Below, piece by piece: positions 52,650 to 62,436 of a stretch of DNA of 64,000 bases. This DNA is from Chryseobacterium lathyri. GTDB taxonomy: Bacteria > Bacteroidota > Bacteroidia > Flavobacteriales > Weeksellaceae. Where the stretch lies: NCBI RefSeq assembly GCF_003290185.1, contig NZ_QNFY01000002.1, forward strand, positions 310,001-374,000, given 5' to 3'. A program made the position numbers and the translations under genes. How positions within the stretch are numbered: the first letter of the stretch is position 1; each line of letters begins with the position of its first letter. The notes under the pieces are model-generated. The model saw only the letters and a program-made list of their open reading frames with translations. It was not told the origin of the DNA and did not search any database.

Positions 52650-53663
52650 CTATTTCTTATTCTGCTGTTCTTTCAAATCATCTTTGAAAAAAGAGCTAAA
52701 AATAGTCTGCATATTTGGAAAAGAAGGCTCCTGCCAGTATTGGGTTTTATAGTTACTGTTTTCTTTATCAAATTTCACTTTTTCTATATAATCATCGTTA
52801 CTGAAATTAAGTTCTGATGGATAAAAATTATTGTAGAGAATGATCTGGTTATAATCAGGTTCACTTTTATGCTTAAGTTTTACAAAAGCCACCTCATTGT
52901 ATTCAAGGAAATCTTTGAGGCTTTTTTCTGATCCTTTTTCGAAAGACATATTGAGGATTGTTCTGATATCAAAAAACCTGAACCCAAATAGAGAAAACTC
53001 CTTTTCCTGGAGTGCAGCACCTGTTACCTCGATCTGATCCCTGCGGTCACCTTTTAATTCTTTGATGGTATTTCTTTTGGTTTTGTATTCTTCGGGATTT
53101 CCGACATTTTTGAGTTTCGGAAGCTGTAAGGAATTGCCGTAATCCCATGTTGAAGTTTCTTTCTTCTCATTTTTGGCTTGTAATCTGAAGACTCTATACT
53201 GCTCAACATTTGTACTTTTCAGTTTTTTGGTTTTATTGTCAAAAATATAAGTGACAATTCCATCTGTATAGCTGTTAAGTTTATTGTTCACCGTTACATA
53301 GGCATTAAAATTTCCTTTGATCATAATATATTTTGCCGGCTTCGTGTTCTTGATGACCACAGTTTCTATTTCCTTAACCTGATCATTGATTTTAATAACA
53401 TCCTGATTGAGTTCCGAAAAAGTGAGAAGGGCGACGGGAAAATTATTATAAACCAATTGAAATTTTTCCTGAGCAGGCGATATTGCCTGTTTATCAATTT
53501 TACCGTCAATATCAGAAAAAGCAAGAATGCTTCCGTCTTTTCCGAAGACTGAAACTTTAGGCAGAGGTTTGTTCGTCTGTTCGGAAACGAACGTTATGGA
53601 TTGCGCCTGAATAAGGCTAAATAAAAAAATGAACAGGGCGAATAGGTGATAACGTCTTTTCAT
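52650..53663 (-). CDS. Exported protein, carboxypeptidase-regulatory-like start
   Basis: 337 residues, signal peptide MKRRYHLFALFIFLFSLIQAQ. The first 80 residues (ITFVSEQTNKPLPKVSVFGKDG ... FSDIDGKI) resemble the beta-sandwich that begins many Bacteroidota outer-membrane proteins; the rest (about 100-330) is unrecognised and rich in Lys and Asn. It stands alone, behind the act operon terminator. Confidence 0.7.
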   Translation of the reverse strand: MKRRYHLFALFIFLFSLIQAQSITFVSEQTNKPLPKVSVFGKDGSILAFSDIDGKIDKQAISPAQEKFQLVYNNFPVALLTFSELNQDVIKINDQVKEIETVVIKNTKPAKYIMIKGNFNAYVTVNNKLNSYTDGIVTYIFDNKTKKLKSTNVEQYRVFRLQAKNEKKETSTWDYGNSLQLPKLKNVGNPEEYKTKRNTIKELKGDRRDQIEVTGAALQEKEFSLFGFRFFDIRTILNMSFEKGSEKSLKDFLEYNEVAFVKLKHKSEPDYNQIILYNNFYPSELNFSNDDYIEKVKFDKENSNYKTQYWQEPSFPNMQTIFSSFFKDDLKEQQNKK

Positions 53664-53773
53664 AGTGATAATTTGTTTATGGTTTACTGAAATAATTCAT
53701 CGATCTTTATTATGAAGACCCCAAAAATTCAAAATGGTTGCCTGAACAGCTTAAAATATTCACTTGTGTGCAT

Positions 53774-53807
53774 AAAAAAAGACTGATCATTATAATCAGT
53801 CTTTTTT
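53774..53807 (-). terminator. Terminator of the act operon
   Basis: GACTGAT (53781-53787) pairs with ATCAGTC (53795-53801), flanked by an A-run before and a T-run after; ends the minus-strand operon behind actF. Confidence 0.85.
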
Positions 53808-53829
53808 ATTTTATTTCTGTTACAAGTCC

Positions 53830-55161
53830 TTAGAAAGGATACTCATAAATTTCAGATTCATGTAAGAATGGGTTTCCTGTAGGAATTAACTTTAATTTAG
53901 ATAAAGCTGATAGTACAGTAAACATAAATAATCCTGCTACAAATAGAACAGCTCCTGCTATTAATAGGAATACTTCAGGATTTTTCCAGTAAGGTCCTAC
54001 CGTTCCAGGCATTACCATATTGAAGTAATCTAAAAGGTGACCTAGAATAACCACTACAGCCATAGTTGTTACTACTTTGTAGTTCCTCTTGATGCTGCTG
54101 CTTACTAATACCAATAAAGGTAATAAGAAGTTGATGATCAACATTGGTAAGAACGTAGGTCCATAGTGCTGGAATCTTCCAAAGAAGTAGTTAACTTCTT
54201 CCGGAACGTTCGCATACCAGTAAAGCATAAACTGAGCAAACCATGTATATGTCCAAAGCATACTTGTAGCGAAAAGGAATACTCCTAAATCGTGTAAGTG
54301 ATTGTCATTGAACTGAGGTAAGAATCCGTTTTTCTTCAGGTAAACACTTAGAAGGATAATCACAGCGATTCCACTTGAAAGGCAGCTCACCATTGAATAC
54401 CAGATATACATTGTAGAATACCAGTGTGGATCAATAGACATCAACCAGTCCCAAGCCCAAGCTGCAGAAGCAAATCCGAAGAATGCAATATATCCTACTG
54501 CCCATCTGTAAAGCATCTGATAATCTACTTTAGATTTAGTCTCATCTACTTTCTTAGACTGAGCTTTAAGTTTCCATGCAAAGAAAGAAGCACCTACTAC
54601 ATAAATGATCGTTCTGATAGCATAGAAAGGAATGTTTAAGAATCTTTTCTTTTCGAAAAGGATCACATCGAAATGTGCAGAATTAGGATCTGTCAATTCG
54701 GGATCCATCCAGTGGAATAAATGGCCATTGTGAGTGATATTCAATATCATCATAATAACCAGAATGGCACCACCATATGGGATATAAGAAGCAATAGCTT
54801 CCATTACTCTTGTAATAATAATAGGCCAACCTGCATGTGCAGCATGCTGAATACAGTAGAAAAACAATACAGCACAACTAACTCCAAAGAAAAAGACAGC
54901 TACAAAATGCAGCGATGCAAGAGGCTGGTTGTGAACCTGAAGCTCTGCGTGCTCTAAATGAGACGCATGGTCCTGAGGTCCTACCATTTCACTTGAGTGT
55001 GTAGGGGCAGTATGACCGGCAGAATGAACCGCTTCCATCATGTGCTCTATTTTCTCAGTAGTCATTCCTTTATTCATAAAGAAACCGATAGCAAATAGAA
55101 CTAAACCTACAACAAGAAGGATTATAGAAGTTGATTTTAATTTTGGTGAAAAACTATACAT
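53830..55161 (-). CDS. actF: Alternative complex III subunit ActF (quinone-binding, NrfD-like)
   Basis: 443 residues with about ten membrane helices and a His-rich loop (HMMEAVHSAGHTAPTHSSEM) in the first 70 residues. It is the smaller of the two NrfD-type subunits that form the quinol sites with ActC. Last gene of the operon, eight bases after actE. Confidence 0.93.
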   Translation of the reverse strand: MYSFSPKLKSTSIILLVVGLVLFAIGFFMNKGMTTEKIEHMMEAVHSAGHTAPTHSSEMVGPQDHASHLEHAELQVHNQPLASLHFVAVFFFGVSCAVLFFYCIQHAAHAGWPIIITRVMEAIASYIPYGGAILVIMMILNITHNGHLFHWMDPELTDPNSAHFDVILFEKKRFLNIPFYAIRTIIYVVGASFFAWKLKAQSKKVDETKSKVDYQMLYRWAVGYIAFFGFASAAWAWDWLMSIDPHWYSTMYIWYSMVSCLSSGIAVIILLSVYLKKNGFLPQFNDNHLHDLGVFLFATSMLWTYTWFAQFMLYWYANVPEEVNYFFGRFQHYGPTFLPMLIINFLLPLLVLVSSSIKRNYKVVTTMAVVVILGHLLDYFNMVMPGTVGPYWKNPEVFLLIAGAVLFVAGLFMFTVLSALSKLKLIPTGNPFLHESEIYEYPF

Positions 55162-55169
55162 TTCTTTTC

Positions 55170-55871
55170 TTATTTTTTAGTTGCGGTAGTAGTCTCTGTT
55201 GTTGCGGCCGCTGGTGTAGCTGTAGCCGTTGTAGCTGCTGCAGGTGCTGCTGCTCCTTTTTTGAAGGCACTCATCACATACATTGCCACTCTCCATCTGT
55301 CACCAGGGTTAAGCTGGCCAGCATAAGATCCCATTGCATTTCTACCGTTAGTTAATACATAATGAACAGATCCTACAGTAATTTCTCTGTCAGCATAGTT
55401 GGGTACACCAGAGAAAGCTCCGCTTTGTACAATTGGACCTTGCCCATCTCCACCAGTTCCGTGGCAGGCTGCACAAGTATGATCAAACAGCATTTTTCCT
55501 CTTTCAATATCTTTAGCTGCATTAGCTGGATTAAGAGGTGATGTTGTCATTGTTTTGGAGGCGTCATAACCTGCATTATATTCATCTGCATTTTTAGGCA
55601 GAAGACTTTCTTCAAAAATCCCGTCTTTATTTTGAGCGACACTTCCTTCTACAGGAGAAAGACCTGTTGCACCATTATTTTTTACAAATGCAGGGATTTC
55701 ATTTTCATGATCTGAATAAGCATCCTGAGCTTTCATCAATGGATCGTAAGCTACCGGAAAGTACATATCAGGAAAATATACCAATGGTGTATTTTCTTTT
55801 GGTCCGCAAGAATTAAGTAAAACCGTTGTTAAACCTAAAACAGCTGTAATTTTTAATACATTCTTTTTCAT
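55170..55871 (-). CDS. actE: Alternative complex III subunit ActE, lipidated monohaem cytochrome c
   Basis: 233 residues. Lipobox LNSC (Cys22), then a 100-residue linker and one cytochrome c domain with haem site CAACH (133-137) and Met ligand region NAMGSYAGQ. The C-terminal 35 residues are Ala/Thr-rich (low complexity). It probably hands electrons to soluble cytochrome or oxidase. One base behind actD. Confidence 0.94.
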   Translation of the reverse strand: MKKNVLKITAVLGLTTVLLNSCGPKENTPLVYFPDMYFPVAYDPLMKAQDAYSDHENEIPAFVKNNGATGLSPVEGSVAQNKDGIFEESLLPKNADEYNAGYDASKTMTTSPLNPANAAKDIERGKMLFDHTCAACHGTGGDGQGPIVQSGAFSGVPNYADREITVGSVHYVLTNGRNAMGSYAGQLNPGDRWRVAMYVMSAFKKGAAAPAAATTATATPAAATTETTTATKK

Positions 55872-55872
55872 T

Positions 55873-56394
55873 TTAAGTATCTTTAACAGTTATTTCTTCA
55901 ACCCCGGTTTCAATCAGCAACTGTTTTACAGACTCTACGTCATCAGTTACAAATTCCATCATGAATTTATCATCAGTAGTTCTTGGATCAGGATTCTGAG
56001 CCGGAGCTCCCGGATACATTTTGTTTCTAACAAGGAATGTTAGAGACATCATGTGAGCTGCACAGAATACCATTAATTCAAACATTGGAACCACAAATGC
56101 AGGCATGTTGTGTGCCCAGTCAAAAGCAGGTTTACCACCAATATTTTGAGGCCAGTCATGATTCATCACATACCATGTTACAGTAGCACCGATGGTAACA
56201 CCGTAAAGAGCATAGAAGAAAGCAGCATCAGAAATTCTGGTTTTCTTTAACCCTAAAGCTTTATCAAGTCCGTGAACCGGGAATGGAGTATAAACTTCGT
56301 TTATCGCAATCCCTTTATCGTTGAATGCTTTAACGCCGTTCATCAAATCGTCGTCGTCAGCATAAAGTCCGTATACAATTTTAGTGGTGCTCAT
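55873..56394 (-). CDS. actD: Alternative complex III subunit ActD (DUF3341)
   Basis: 173 residues from MSTTKIVYGLYADDDDLMNG (56394); an upstream start at 56421 is inside actC. Two membrane helices (about 60-80 and 100-122) with the DUF3341 motif MFELMVFCAAHMMSL. Overlaps actC by 14 bases. Confidence 0.93.
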   Translation of the reverse strand: MSTTKIVYGLYADDDDLMNGVKAFNDKGIAINEVYTPFPVHGLDKALGLKKTRISDAAFFYALYGVTIGATVTWYVMNHDWPQNIGGKPAFDWAHNMPAFVVPMFELMVFCAAHMMSLTFLVRNKMYPGAPAQNPDPRTTDDKFMMEFVTDDVESVKQLLIETGVEEITVKDT

Positions 56395-57778
56395 CTCCTT
56401 CTTTTGCTTTATAAGTTTCACCTGAAATTTTCAGAATCGATTTTAATTCAGCCTGTGCAATTACAGGGAACGTTCTTGCGTATAGTAAGAATAATACAGA
56501 GAAGAATCCGATTGTTCCTAAATATACACCCACATCAATGATCGTTGGCTTAAACATAGTCCAAGATCCTGGTAAGTAATCTCTAGAAAGGTTGATAACG
56601 ATGATATCGAAACGCTCGAACCACATACCAATATTGATGATCAATGCAACGATGAAAGTCCAGATAATGTTCGTTCTCAGTCTCTTGAACCAGAATGAAG
56701 CAGGAATGATCAAGTTACAAGTAATCAATGCCCAGAAAGCCCACCAGTAAGGTCCAACAGCAGCACCAGGAGAAAGATAAGTAAAATCTTCAAATCTGGA
56801 TCCTGAGTACCATCCAATGAAGTATTCAGTAGCATAAGCTACCGTTACCATACCCCCTGTAAGGATAATTACAATGTTCATAATTTCAATATGATACATT
56901 GTGATGTATTCTTCAAGGTGACATACTTTTCTGGCAACCAGCAACAGGGTCTGTACCATTGCGAATCCTGAGAAGATTGCACCGGCAACGAAGTAAGGAG
57001 GGTAGATCGTAGAGTGCCATCCTTTAATAACCGAAGTTGCGAAGTCAAAAGATACCGTGGTGTGTACCGAGAATACAAGTGGAGTTGCCAAACCTGCAAG
57101 AACCAAAGAAAGTTCTTCGAATCTCTGCCAGTGTTTTGCTTTACCACCCCAACCGAAAGCCAGGAATGTATAAATTTTTCTTGTCCAAGGAGTTTTTGCT
57201 CTATCTCTGATCATTGCAAAGTCAGGGATTAGTCCCATGAACCAGAATACAGTTGATACTGAGAAATACGTGGAGATTGCAAATACGTCCCAAAGTAGAG
57301 GAGAGTTGAAGTTCCCCCAAAGAGAACCAAACTGGTTAGGTAATGGGAATACCCAGTATCCTACCCAAACTCTACCCATGTGGATTACAGGGAAGATGGC
57401 CGCCTGTACAACCGCAAAGATCGTCATTGCCTCTGCAGATCTGTTTACAGACATTCTCCAACGCTGTCTAAATAATAATAATACTGCGGAGATTAGGGTT
57501 CCGGCGTGACCGATACCTACCCACCATACGAAGTTGGTAATATCCCAACCCCAGTTAATAGTTCTGTTAAGCCCCCATGCTCCAATACCTGTTCCGATAG
57601 TATAAGCGATACAGCCAAATCCGTAGATGAATAGAACTAAGGCTGCATATAGTGAAATCCACCATAGTTTACCTGCTCTTTCTTCGATAGGTCGTGCAAT
57701 ATCTTCTGTGATATCGTGATAAGTTTTGTGACCAATAATTAGAGGTTCCCTTATCGGAGCTTCGTAATGTCCTGACAT
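56381..57778 (-). CDS. actC: Alternative complex III subunit ActC (NrfD-like)
   Basis: 465 residues, about ten membrane helices, polysulfide-reductase NrfD type (GIGHAGTLISAVLLLFRQRW, GHIGRVWVGYWVF-type HMGRVWVGYWVF, IDVGVYLGTIGFF). It forms the main quinol site and, in the known structures, contains the proton-pathway residues. 25 bases behind actB. Confidence 0.95.
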   Translation of the reverse strand: MSGHYEAPIREPLIIGHKTYHDITEDIARPIEERAGKLWWISLYAALVLFIYGFGCIAYTIGTGIGAWGLNRTINWGWDITNFVWWVGIGHAGTLISAVLLLFRQRWRMSVNRSAEAMTIFAVVQAAIFPVIHMGRVWVGYWVFPLPNQFGSLWGNFNSPLLWDVFAISTYFSVSTVFWFMGLIPDFAMIRDRAKTPWTRKIYTFLAFGWGGKAKHWQRFEELSLVLAGLATPLVFSVHTTVSFDFATSVIKGWHSTIYPPYFVAGAIFSGFAMVQTLLLVARKVCHLEEYITMYHIEIMNIVIILTGGMVTVAYATEYFIGWYSGSRFEDFTYLSPGAAVGPYWWAFWALITCNLIIPASFWFKRLRTNIIWTFIVALIINIGMWFERFDIIVINLSRDYLPGSWTMFKPTIIDVGVYLGTIGFFSVLFLLYARTFPVIAQAELKSILKISGETYKAKEGDEHH

Positions 57779-57803
57779 TTTTTACCTATTTATTATTTAA
57801 ACT

Positions 57804-60800
57804 TTATTTTTCTACTCTGTTTCTTACTTTAGTGTGATAGAACACATTTGGTTTTGTGCCAATCTCTTCAAGTAAATAATATCTTCTGTTGCTGGAGTAT
57901 AATTCTCTCACTTCAGATTCTTTGTCATTCATGTCTCCAAACGTCATTGCTCCGGTAGAACAAGCAGCAGCACAAGCACAAGAATTTTTGAATTCGTTGT
58001 CTGTTACTTTTCTGTTTTCTCTCTTAGCAGCTAAGATTGTAGCTTGAGTTTCCTGGATACACATTGAACATTTCTCCATTACCCCTCTCGTTCTTACCAC
58101 AACATCCGGGTTAAGTACCATTCTTCCAAGATCGTTGTTCATGTTGAAATCGAACTTGTCATTCAGGTTATACGTAAACCAGTTGAAACGTCTTACTTTA
58201 TAAGGACAGTTGTTAGCACAATATCTTGTACCGATACATCTGTTATAAGCCATATGGTTCTGACCTTGCTTACCGTGTGAAGTAGCCGCTACCGGACATA
58301 CAGTTTCACAAGGAGCATGGTTACAGTGCTGACACATTACCGGCTGGAAGATTACATCTGGATTGTCTGCAGGGTGGTTGAGTGCACCTCCGTCTCCGAA
58401 TGCCGTACCATACAATTCTGGTACTGCCATTCCTTCTTTCAATCCTTCGTATACTTCTACTTTCTGTCTTGAAGAATAGTAACGGTCAATTCTTAACCAA
58501 TACATATCTCTGGACATTCTGATCTCTTCTTTACCTACTACAGGAACGTTGTTTTCTGCCTGACAAGCAATGATACATGCTCCACAACCCGTACAAGAGT
58601 TTAAGTCGATTGATAGGTTGAAGTGAGGTCCGTCCGTATCATCGAAAGCATCCCAAAGGTCAATCTTTCTTGCCGGAAGAGCTCCGCTGATGGTGTGATA
58701 TTCCAAAGGCTTGTTCCATCCTTTGTGCTCATCATCAAATGCTACGTTTAAGAATTCTGCCAAAGGAACTTCCTTGGCGATTTCGTAACGTCCCATTAAT
58801 GTATTCTGAAGCTGGATACCTGCAAATTCGTGGTCTTCTCCAGTTTTTTCGATCTTAACTCCTGAAACAGTTAAGTTAGAACCGTCAAATAATGGATAAG
58901 CGTTTACCCCAGTATCAGCAGTTGTTCCTGAGTCTTTTTTACCGTATCCAAGCGCAAGACCTACAGATCCTTCTGCCTGTCCCGGTTGAATGAATACAGG
59001 AACATCTTTTATTGTTACTCCGTTTACAGTAAGGTTTACGATAGAACCGTCCAGCTGCATTCTTGCATTAAGGTCGTTTTCAATCGCGAATTTTTCTGCA
59101 TCTTTAGGAGAAATTGTTAAATAGTTATCCCAAGACATTCTTGTGATAGGATCCGGTAATTCCTGAAGCCAAGGGTTGTTAGCCTGAGTACCGTCACCCA
59201 TTGAAGGCTTGGTGTATAATACTAATTCTAATTCGGAAGCTTTGAAGTTTCCTAGTTCAGCAATAGCCTGGGCAGCATTTCCTCCGGCGTAAGATAATGC
59301 AGTTGCATTATTTGAAGTCGTGATACCGTTATATAGGGCTTTATTGAAAGAAGTAGCTCCTAAGATAGAGGCAGAACTGGCTTTCAGATAGTCATAATAA
59401 TTATTGGCAGTATTGTTCTTCCCGTTTTTCCAAACCAGTAAAGATTCTTCAATCTGTCTTGATTTGTAGATTTTCTGGATGGTTGGCTGCATTAATGAAT
59501 ATACTCCTGTCTGAGGTTCAATATCACCCCAAGATTCTAACCAGTTAGCTACAGGAATTACAGCTTTCGCTGCTTTGTACATTTCATTTTTCTTATCAGC
59601 TACAGCTACTACACAAGCAACTTTAGCTAAGGATTTTTTGAAATCTTCTCCTTTTGGATGGGAGTAGATAGGGTCTACGTTGTTTGCAATCAATACGCCA
59701 ACCTGACCTGCATTTATCCATCCTAAGAATTCCTGGTATCTTGCTTTATCAAATTCTTTAAGGAAGTTAGCTTTACCTGTGAAAGCTACTGAACCTAATT
59801 TTTGGTTGATTAAGTGTGCTAAAACCTGTGCTCCTTTAGAACCGTCGGCAAAAACAACAGCTTTGCTGCCTTTTGCTTGAAGTTCTTTTGCAATTTCAGA
59901 AGCAGTCTTATCAGAAGTACCACCACCTACGATTGCGTTGTAAACTTCCACTAAAGTTTTATTGACAAGGCTTGGCTTTAATCTAACTCTTTCATCTGCA
60001 TTAGCACCAGTCAATGACATGTTGGATTCCACCTGAATGTGTCTCAACATGTTTGGTCCCGGTTTTCTTGCTGCTGCATAAGAAGTTTCTAAGCTTGAAG
60101 CGTTATAATCTCCTAAGAAATCTGCCTGGAAAGAAACAACCAATTCTGAACCTTTAAGGTCATAAACCGGTAATGCTCTCTGTCCGAATACCTCCTGAGC
60201 TGCATCTAAAGCCGCAGCGTGAGGATAAGCATCATACGTTACAAGTTCAGCAGTCGGATATTTAGCTTTGAACTCAGCAAATAACTTTTTGAAAGTAGGA
60301 GAAGGGAAAGAGTGTGACAAAAGCACAATCTTTTTACCTGCTGCATTGGCATCTGCCAGACCTTTAAGGATAAAACTGTCTACTTTATCGAAAGTTTCAT
60401 CTTTACCGTCCAGTTTAGGCTGTTTTACTTTATCATTATCATAAAGAGAAAGTACACTTGCCTGAGCTCTTGCGTTGGTTTTTCCTAAATCTCCTGCTGC
60501 CGGGTTCGGATCTATTTTGATAGGTCTTCCTTCACGGGTCTTTACTAAAACGCTGGCGAAGTCGAATCCGTCAAAATAAGTTGAAGCGTAATAATTCGGA
60601 ACCCCCGGAATAATATCGTGTGGTTTTACCACGTAAGGAATCGTTTTGATCACCGGAGCTTCACAGGCAGCCAATGTTACGGCTGCTGTAGAGAATCCTA
60701 ATATTTTTAAGAAATCTCTTCTTGAAGTACTGGATCCGTTCTGTTCAGCATCTCCAAGGAAATCTTCTACCGGAATTTCTTCCTGAAACTCTTTCTGAGC

Positions 60801-60869
60801 CAGCTTATTGTTCAAAGCCGGATCTTTAAGTTCATGAATACTTCTAAATTGTATTTTGTTTGAAGCCAT
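57804..60869 (-). CDS. actB: Alternative complex III subunit ActB (MopB-like + Fe-S)
   Basis: 1021 residues. Twin-arginine motif SRRDFLKILGF (Arg50/51) followed by Cys69 in TLAACEAP. Molybdopterin-oxidoreductase-like domain (about 75-720) which in this complex binds no molybdenum cofactor, then four Fe-S motifs: CTGCGACIIACQ, CQHCNHAPCETVCP, CIGTRYCANNCP, and CSMCIQ with CACAAAC. This chain carries electrons from the quinol site to the cytochrome subunits. Confidence 0.96.
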   Translation of the reverse strand: MASNKIQFRSIHELKDPALNNKLAQKEFQEEIPVEDFLGDAEQNGSSTSRRDFLKILGFSTAAVTLAACEAPVIKTIPYVVKPHDIIPGVPNYYASTYFDGFDFASVLVKTREGRPIKIDPNPAAGDLGKTNARAQASVLSLYDNDKVKQPKLDGKDETFDKVDSFILKGLADANAAGKKIVLLSHSFPSPTFKKLFAEFKAKYPTAELVTYDAYPHAAALDAAQEVFGQRALPVYDLKGSELVVSFQADFLGDYNASSLETSYAAARKPGPNMLRHIQVESNMSLTGANADERVRLKPSLVNKTLVEVYNAIVGGGTSDKTASEIAKELQAKGSKAVVFADGSKGAQVLAHLINQKLGSVAFTGKANFLKEFDKARYQEFLGWINAGQVGVLIANNVDPIYSHPKGEDFKKSLAKVACVVAVADKKNEMYKAAKAVIPVANWLESWGDIEPQTGVYSLMQPTIQKIYKSRQIEESLLVWKNGKNNTANNYYDYLKASSASILGATSFNKALYNGITTSNNATALSYAGGNAAQAIAELGNFKASELELVLYTKPSMGDGTQANNPWLQELPDPITRMSWDNYLTISPKDAEKFAIENDLNARMQLDGSIVNLTVNGVTIKDVPVFIQPGQAEGSVGLALGYGKKDSGTTADTGVNAYPLFDGSNLTVSGVKIEKTGEDHEFAGIQLQNTLMGRYEIAKEVPLAEFLNVAFDDEHKGWNKPLEYHTISGALPARKIDLWDAFDDTDGPHFNLSIDLNSCTGCGACIIACQAENNVPVVGKEEIRMSRDMYWLRIDRYYSSRQKVEVYEGLKEGMAVPELYGTAFGDGGALNHPADNPDVIFQPVMCQHCNHAPCETVCPVAATSHGKQGQNHMAYNRCIGTRYCANNCPYKVRRFNWFTYNLNDKFDFNMNNDLGRMVLNPDVVVRTRGVMEKCSMCIQETQATILAAKRENRKVTDNEFKNSCACAAACSTGAMTFGDMNDKESEVRELYSSNRRYYLLEEIGTKPNVFYHTKVRNRVEK

Positions 60870-60892
60870 TTATACTTCTAATTTTTTAGTTA

Positions 60893-62254
60893 TTAATAAT
60901 GACATTTACCACACTCAAGACCTCCAATTGCATCTACAGTGATCTTACCGCCATCCTGAGGATATTGTTTTTTCAACTTGTCATGTAGATTCTTGAAGTA
61001 TTCTTTATTATAACCGTTGTTCATATCAACCTCAGTAGTTCTGTGGCACTCGATACACCATCCCATCGTGAAGTCATTAGCCATCTGAACAACATTCATT
61101 GTATCAATTTTTCCGTGACAAGCTTTACATACAACATCAATTTTGTTGTTTGGATTCTTTTTATTGAAAGAATTGATGATCGCCTGCTCACCCGCTACTA
61201 CGTGCTGAGAGTGGTTGAAGTACACGAAGTCTGGCATGTTGTGAATTCTAGTCCATTCAACTGGCTGTGTTTTTCCAGTGTACTGCTGTTTTGCAGGATC
61301 CCAGCCTGTAGCTGCATAGATCTTCTGGATCTCACCGTCGTAGAATGCTTTATCTTTTCCTGGCTCCATGTAGTGATCTGCGTTATACTCAGAAATTGTT
61401 CTGTGACAGTTCATACACACGTTCATGGAAGGAATTTCAGATACTTTTCCGTATTTGGCACTGGAGTGACACAACTGACAGTCAATTTTCTGTTCTCCTG
61501 CGTGAATTTTGTGAGAGAAGTAGATAGGCTGTTCCGGCTTATATCCTTTGTAAACCCCGATCCACATGATCCAGTTCCAAACTCCATAAGCGGCCAGAAG
61601 GGCAAGGATACCCAGTACTGCTTTACCGATGTAGTGGTATTTCTCGTAGATTTCGCTGAAAGATTTAACTCTTGTTTCGTTAAGGCCGGCTAAGTCTTCA
61701 GATTGACCTAATTTAACCAATTGTCTCAGTTTAATTAAGATCCAAACTAATAAACCTGCTATTGCAATAAGCGAAATAATAACAACGCTTGTGGTTGTTT
61801 TGTCTGCCGATGCTGCAGCTGCTCCGTCTGTTGCAGGCGCTTTGGCGTCAGTTTTTGCTGGCTCGGGAGCCGGAGGATTAGTTGTAAACGCTAAAATGTC
61901 GTCAATATCCTTATCTGTAAGATTTGGAAACTGTAACATTTCGGTTTTGTTGTACTTTTCAAAAATCTCATTGGCGTATTTATCCCCAGAAGCTCTAAGA
62001 GCTTTGTTGTCTTTGATCCACTTGTGAAGCCAATCTTTGTCTACACCACCTTCTGTCTTTACTCGCTCTACAACCCCTTTTAAAGGAGGTCCTATTACTT
62101 GTTTATCCAGCGCGTGACATGCCGTACAATTCGCTTTGAAAAGTTTTTCGCCGTTTTTAGGATCGCCGTCTTGCCCGTAAATTGAAGCACTGGTTGATAG
62201 CAATAAGCCTATCGCGATCAACGTTTGTTTATAATGCTTTCTCCAACTAATCAT
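60893..62254 (-). CDS. actA: Alternative complex III subunit ActA, hexahaem cytochrome c
   Basis: 453 residues. Signal peptide; N-terminal cytochrome c domain with haem site CTACH (43-47); Ala/Pro linker; two membrane helices (about 157-176, 211-232); then the ActA pentahaem part with CQLCH, CMNCH, CKACH, CIECH and CGKCH. The extra monohaem domain in front of the pentahaem part is seen in some Bacteroidota. First gene of the operon, promoter-like TATTTTTG at 62306-62299. Confidence 0.94.
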   Translation of the reverse strand: MISWRKHYKQTLIAIGLLLSTSASIYGQDGDPKNGEKLFKANCTACHALDKQVIGPPLKGVVERVKTEGGVDKDWLHKWIKDNKALRASGDKYANEIFEKYNKTEMLQFPNLTDKDIDDILAFTTNPPAPEPAKTDAKAPATDGAAAASADKTTTSVVIISLIAIAGLLVWILIKLRQLVKLGQSEDLAGLNETRVKSFSEIYEKYHYIGKAVLGILALLAAYGVWNWIMWIGVYKGYKPEQPIYFSHKIHAGEQKIDCQLCHSSAKYGKVSEIPSMNVCMNCHRTISEYNADHYMEPGKDKAFYDGEIQKIYAATGWDPAKQQYTGKTQPVEWTRIHNMPDFVYFNHSQHVVAGEQAIINSFNKKNPNNKIDVVCKACHGKIDTMNVVQMANDFTMGWCIECHRTTEVDMNNGYNKEYFKNLHDKLKKQYPQDGGKITVDAIGGLECGKCHY

Positions 62255-62298
62255 TTAAATTATCTTATGTTAGTAAAATATTGAACCAATCAATTCGG

Positions 62299-62306
62299 CA
62301 AAAATA
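62299..62306 (-). promoter_or_regulatory. -7-like element before the act operon
   Basis: TATTTTTG on the minus strand, 45 bases before actA; -33 not clear. Confidence 0.4.
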
Positions 62307-62390
62307 ATATTTTTAACAGGAATTTAACGGTATATGGAAAAGGGAAAATATCATTTACGTTTAATTTGTATTGATTCTAAATAGTGTTGT

Positions 62391-62421
62391 TTGGTATAAT
62401 TTTTTAATTTTAATAGATTTG
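62391..62421 (+). promoter_or_regulatory. Promoter of the SPOR gene (TTG-N20-TAGATTTG)
   Basis: TTG (62391-62393), 20 bases, TAGATTTG (62414-62421). Leader about ten bases. Confidence 0.72.
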
Positions 62422-62436
62422 CAGAAACAAGTTTAA

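Noticed and set aside
57804-60869. ActB as a true molybdoenzyme
   Set aside because: The MopB-like domain is part of the complete actABCDEF operon, in which this subunit is known to carry no molybdenum cofactor.
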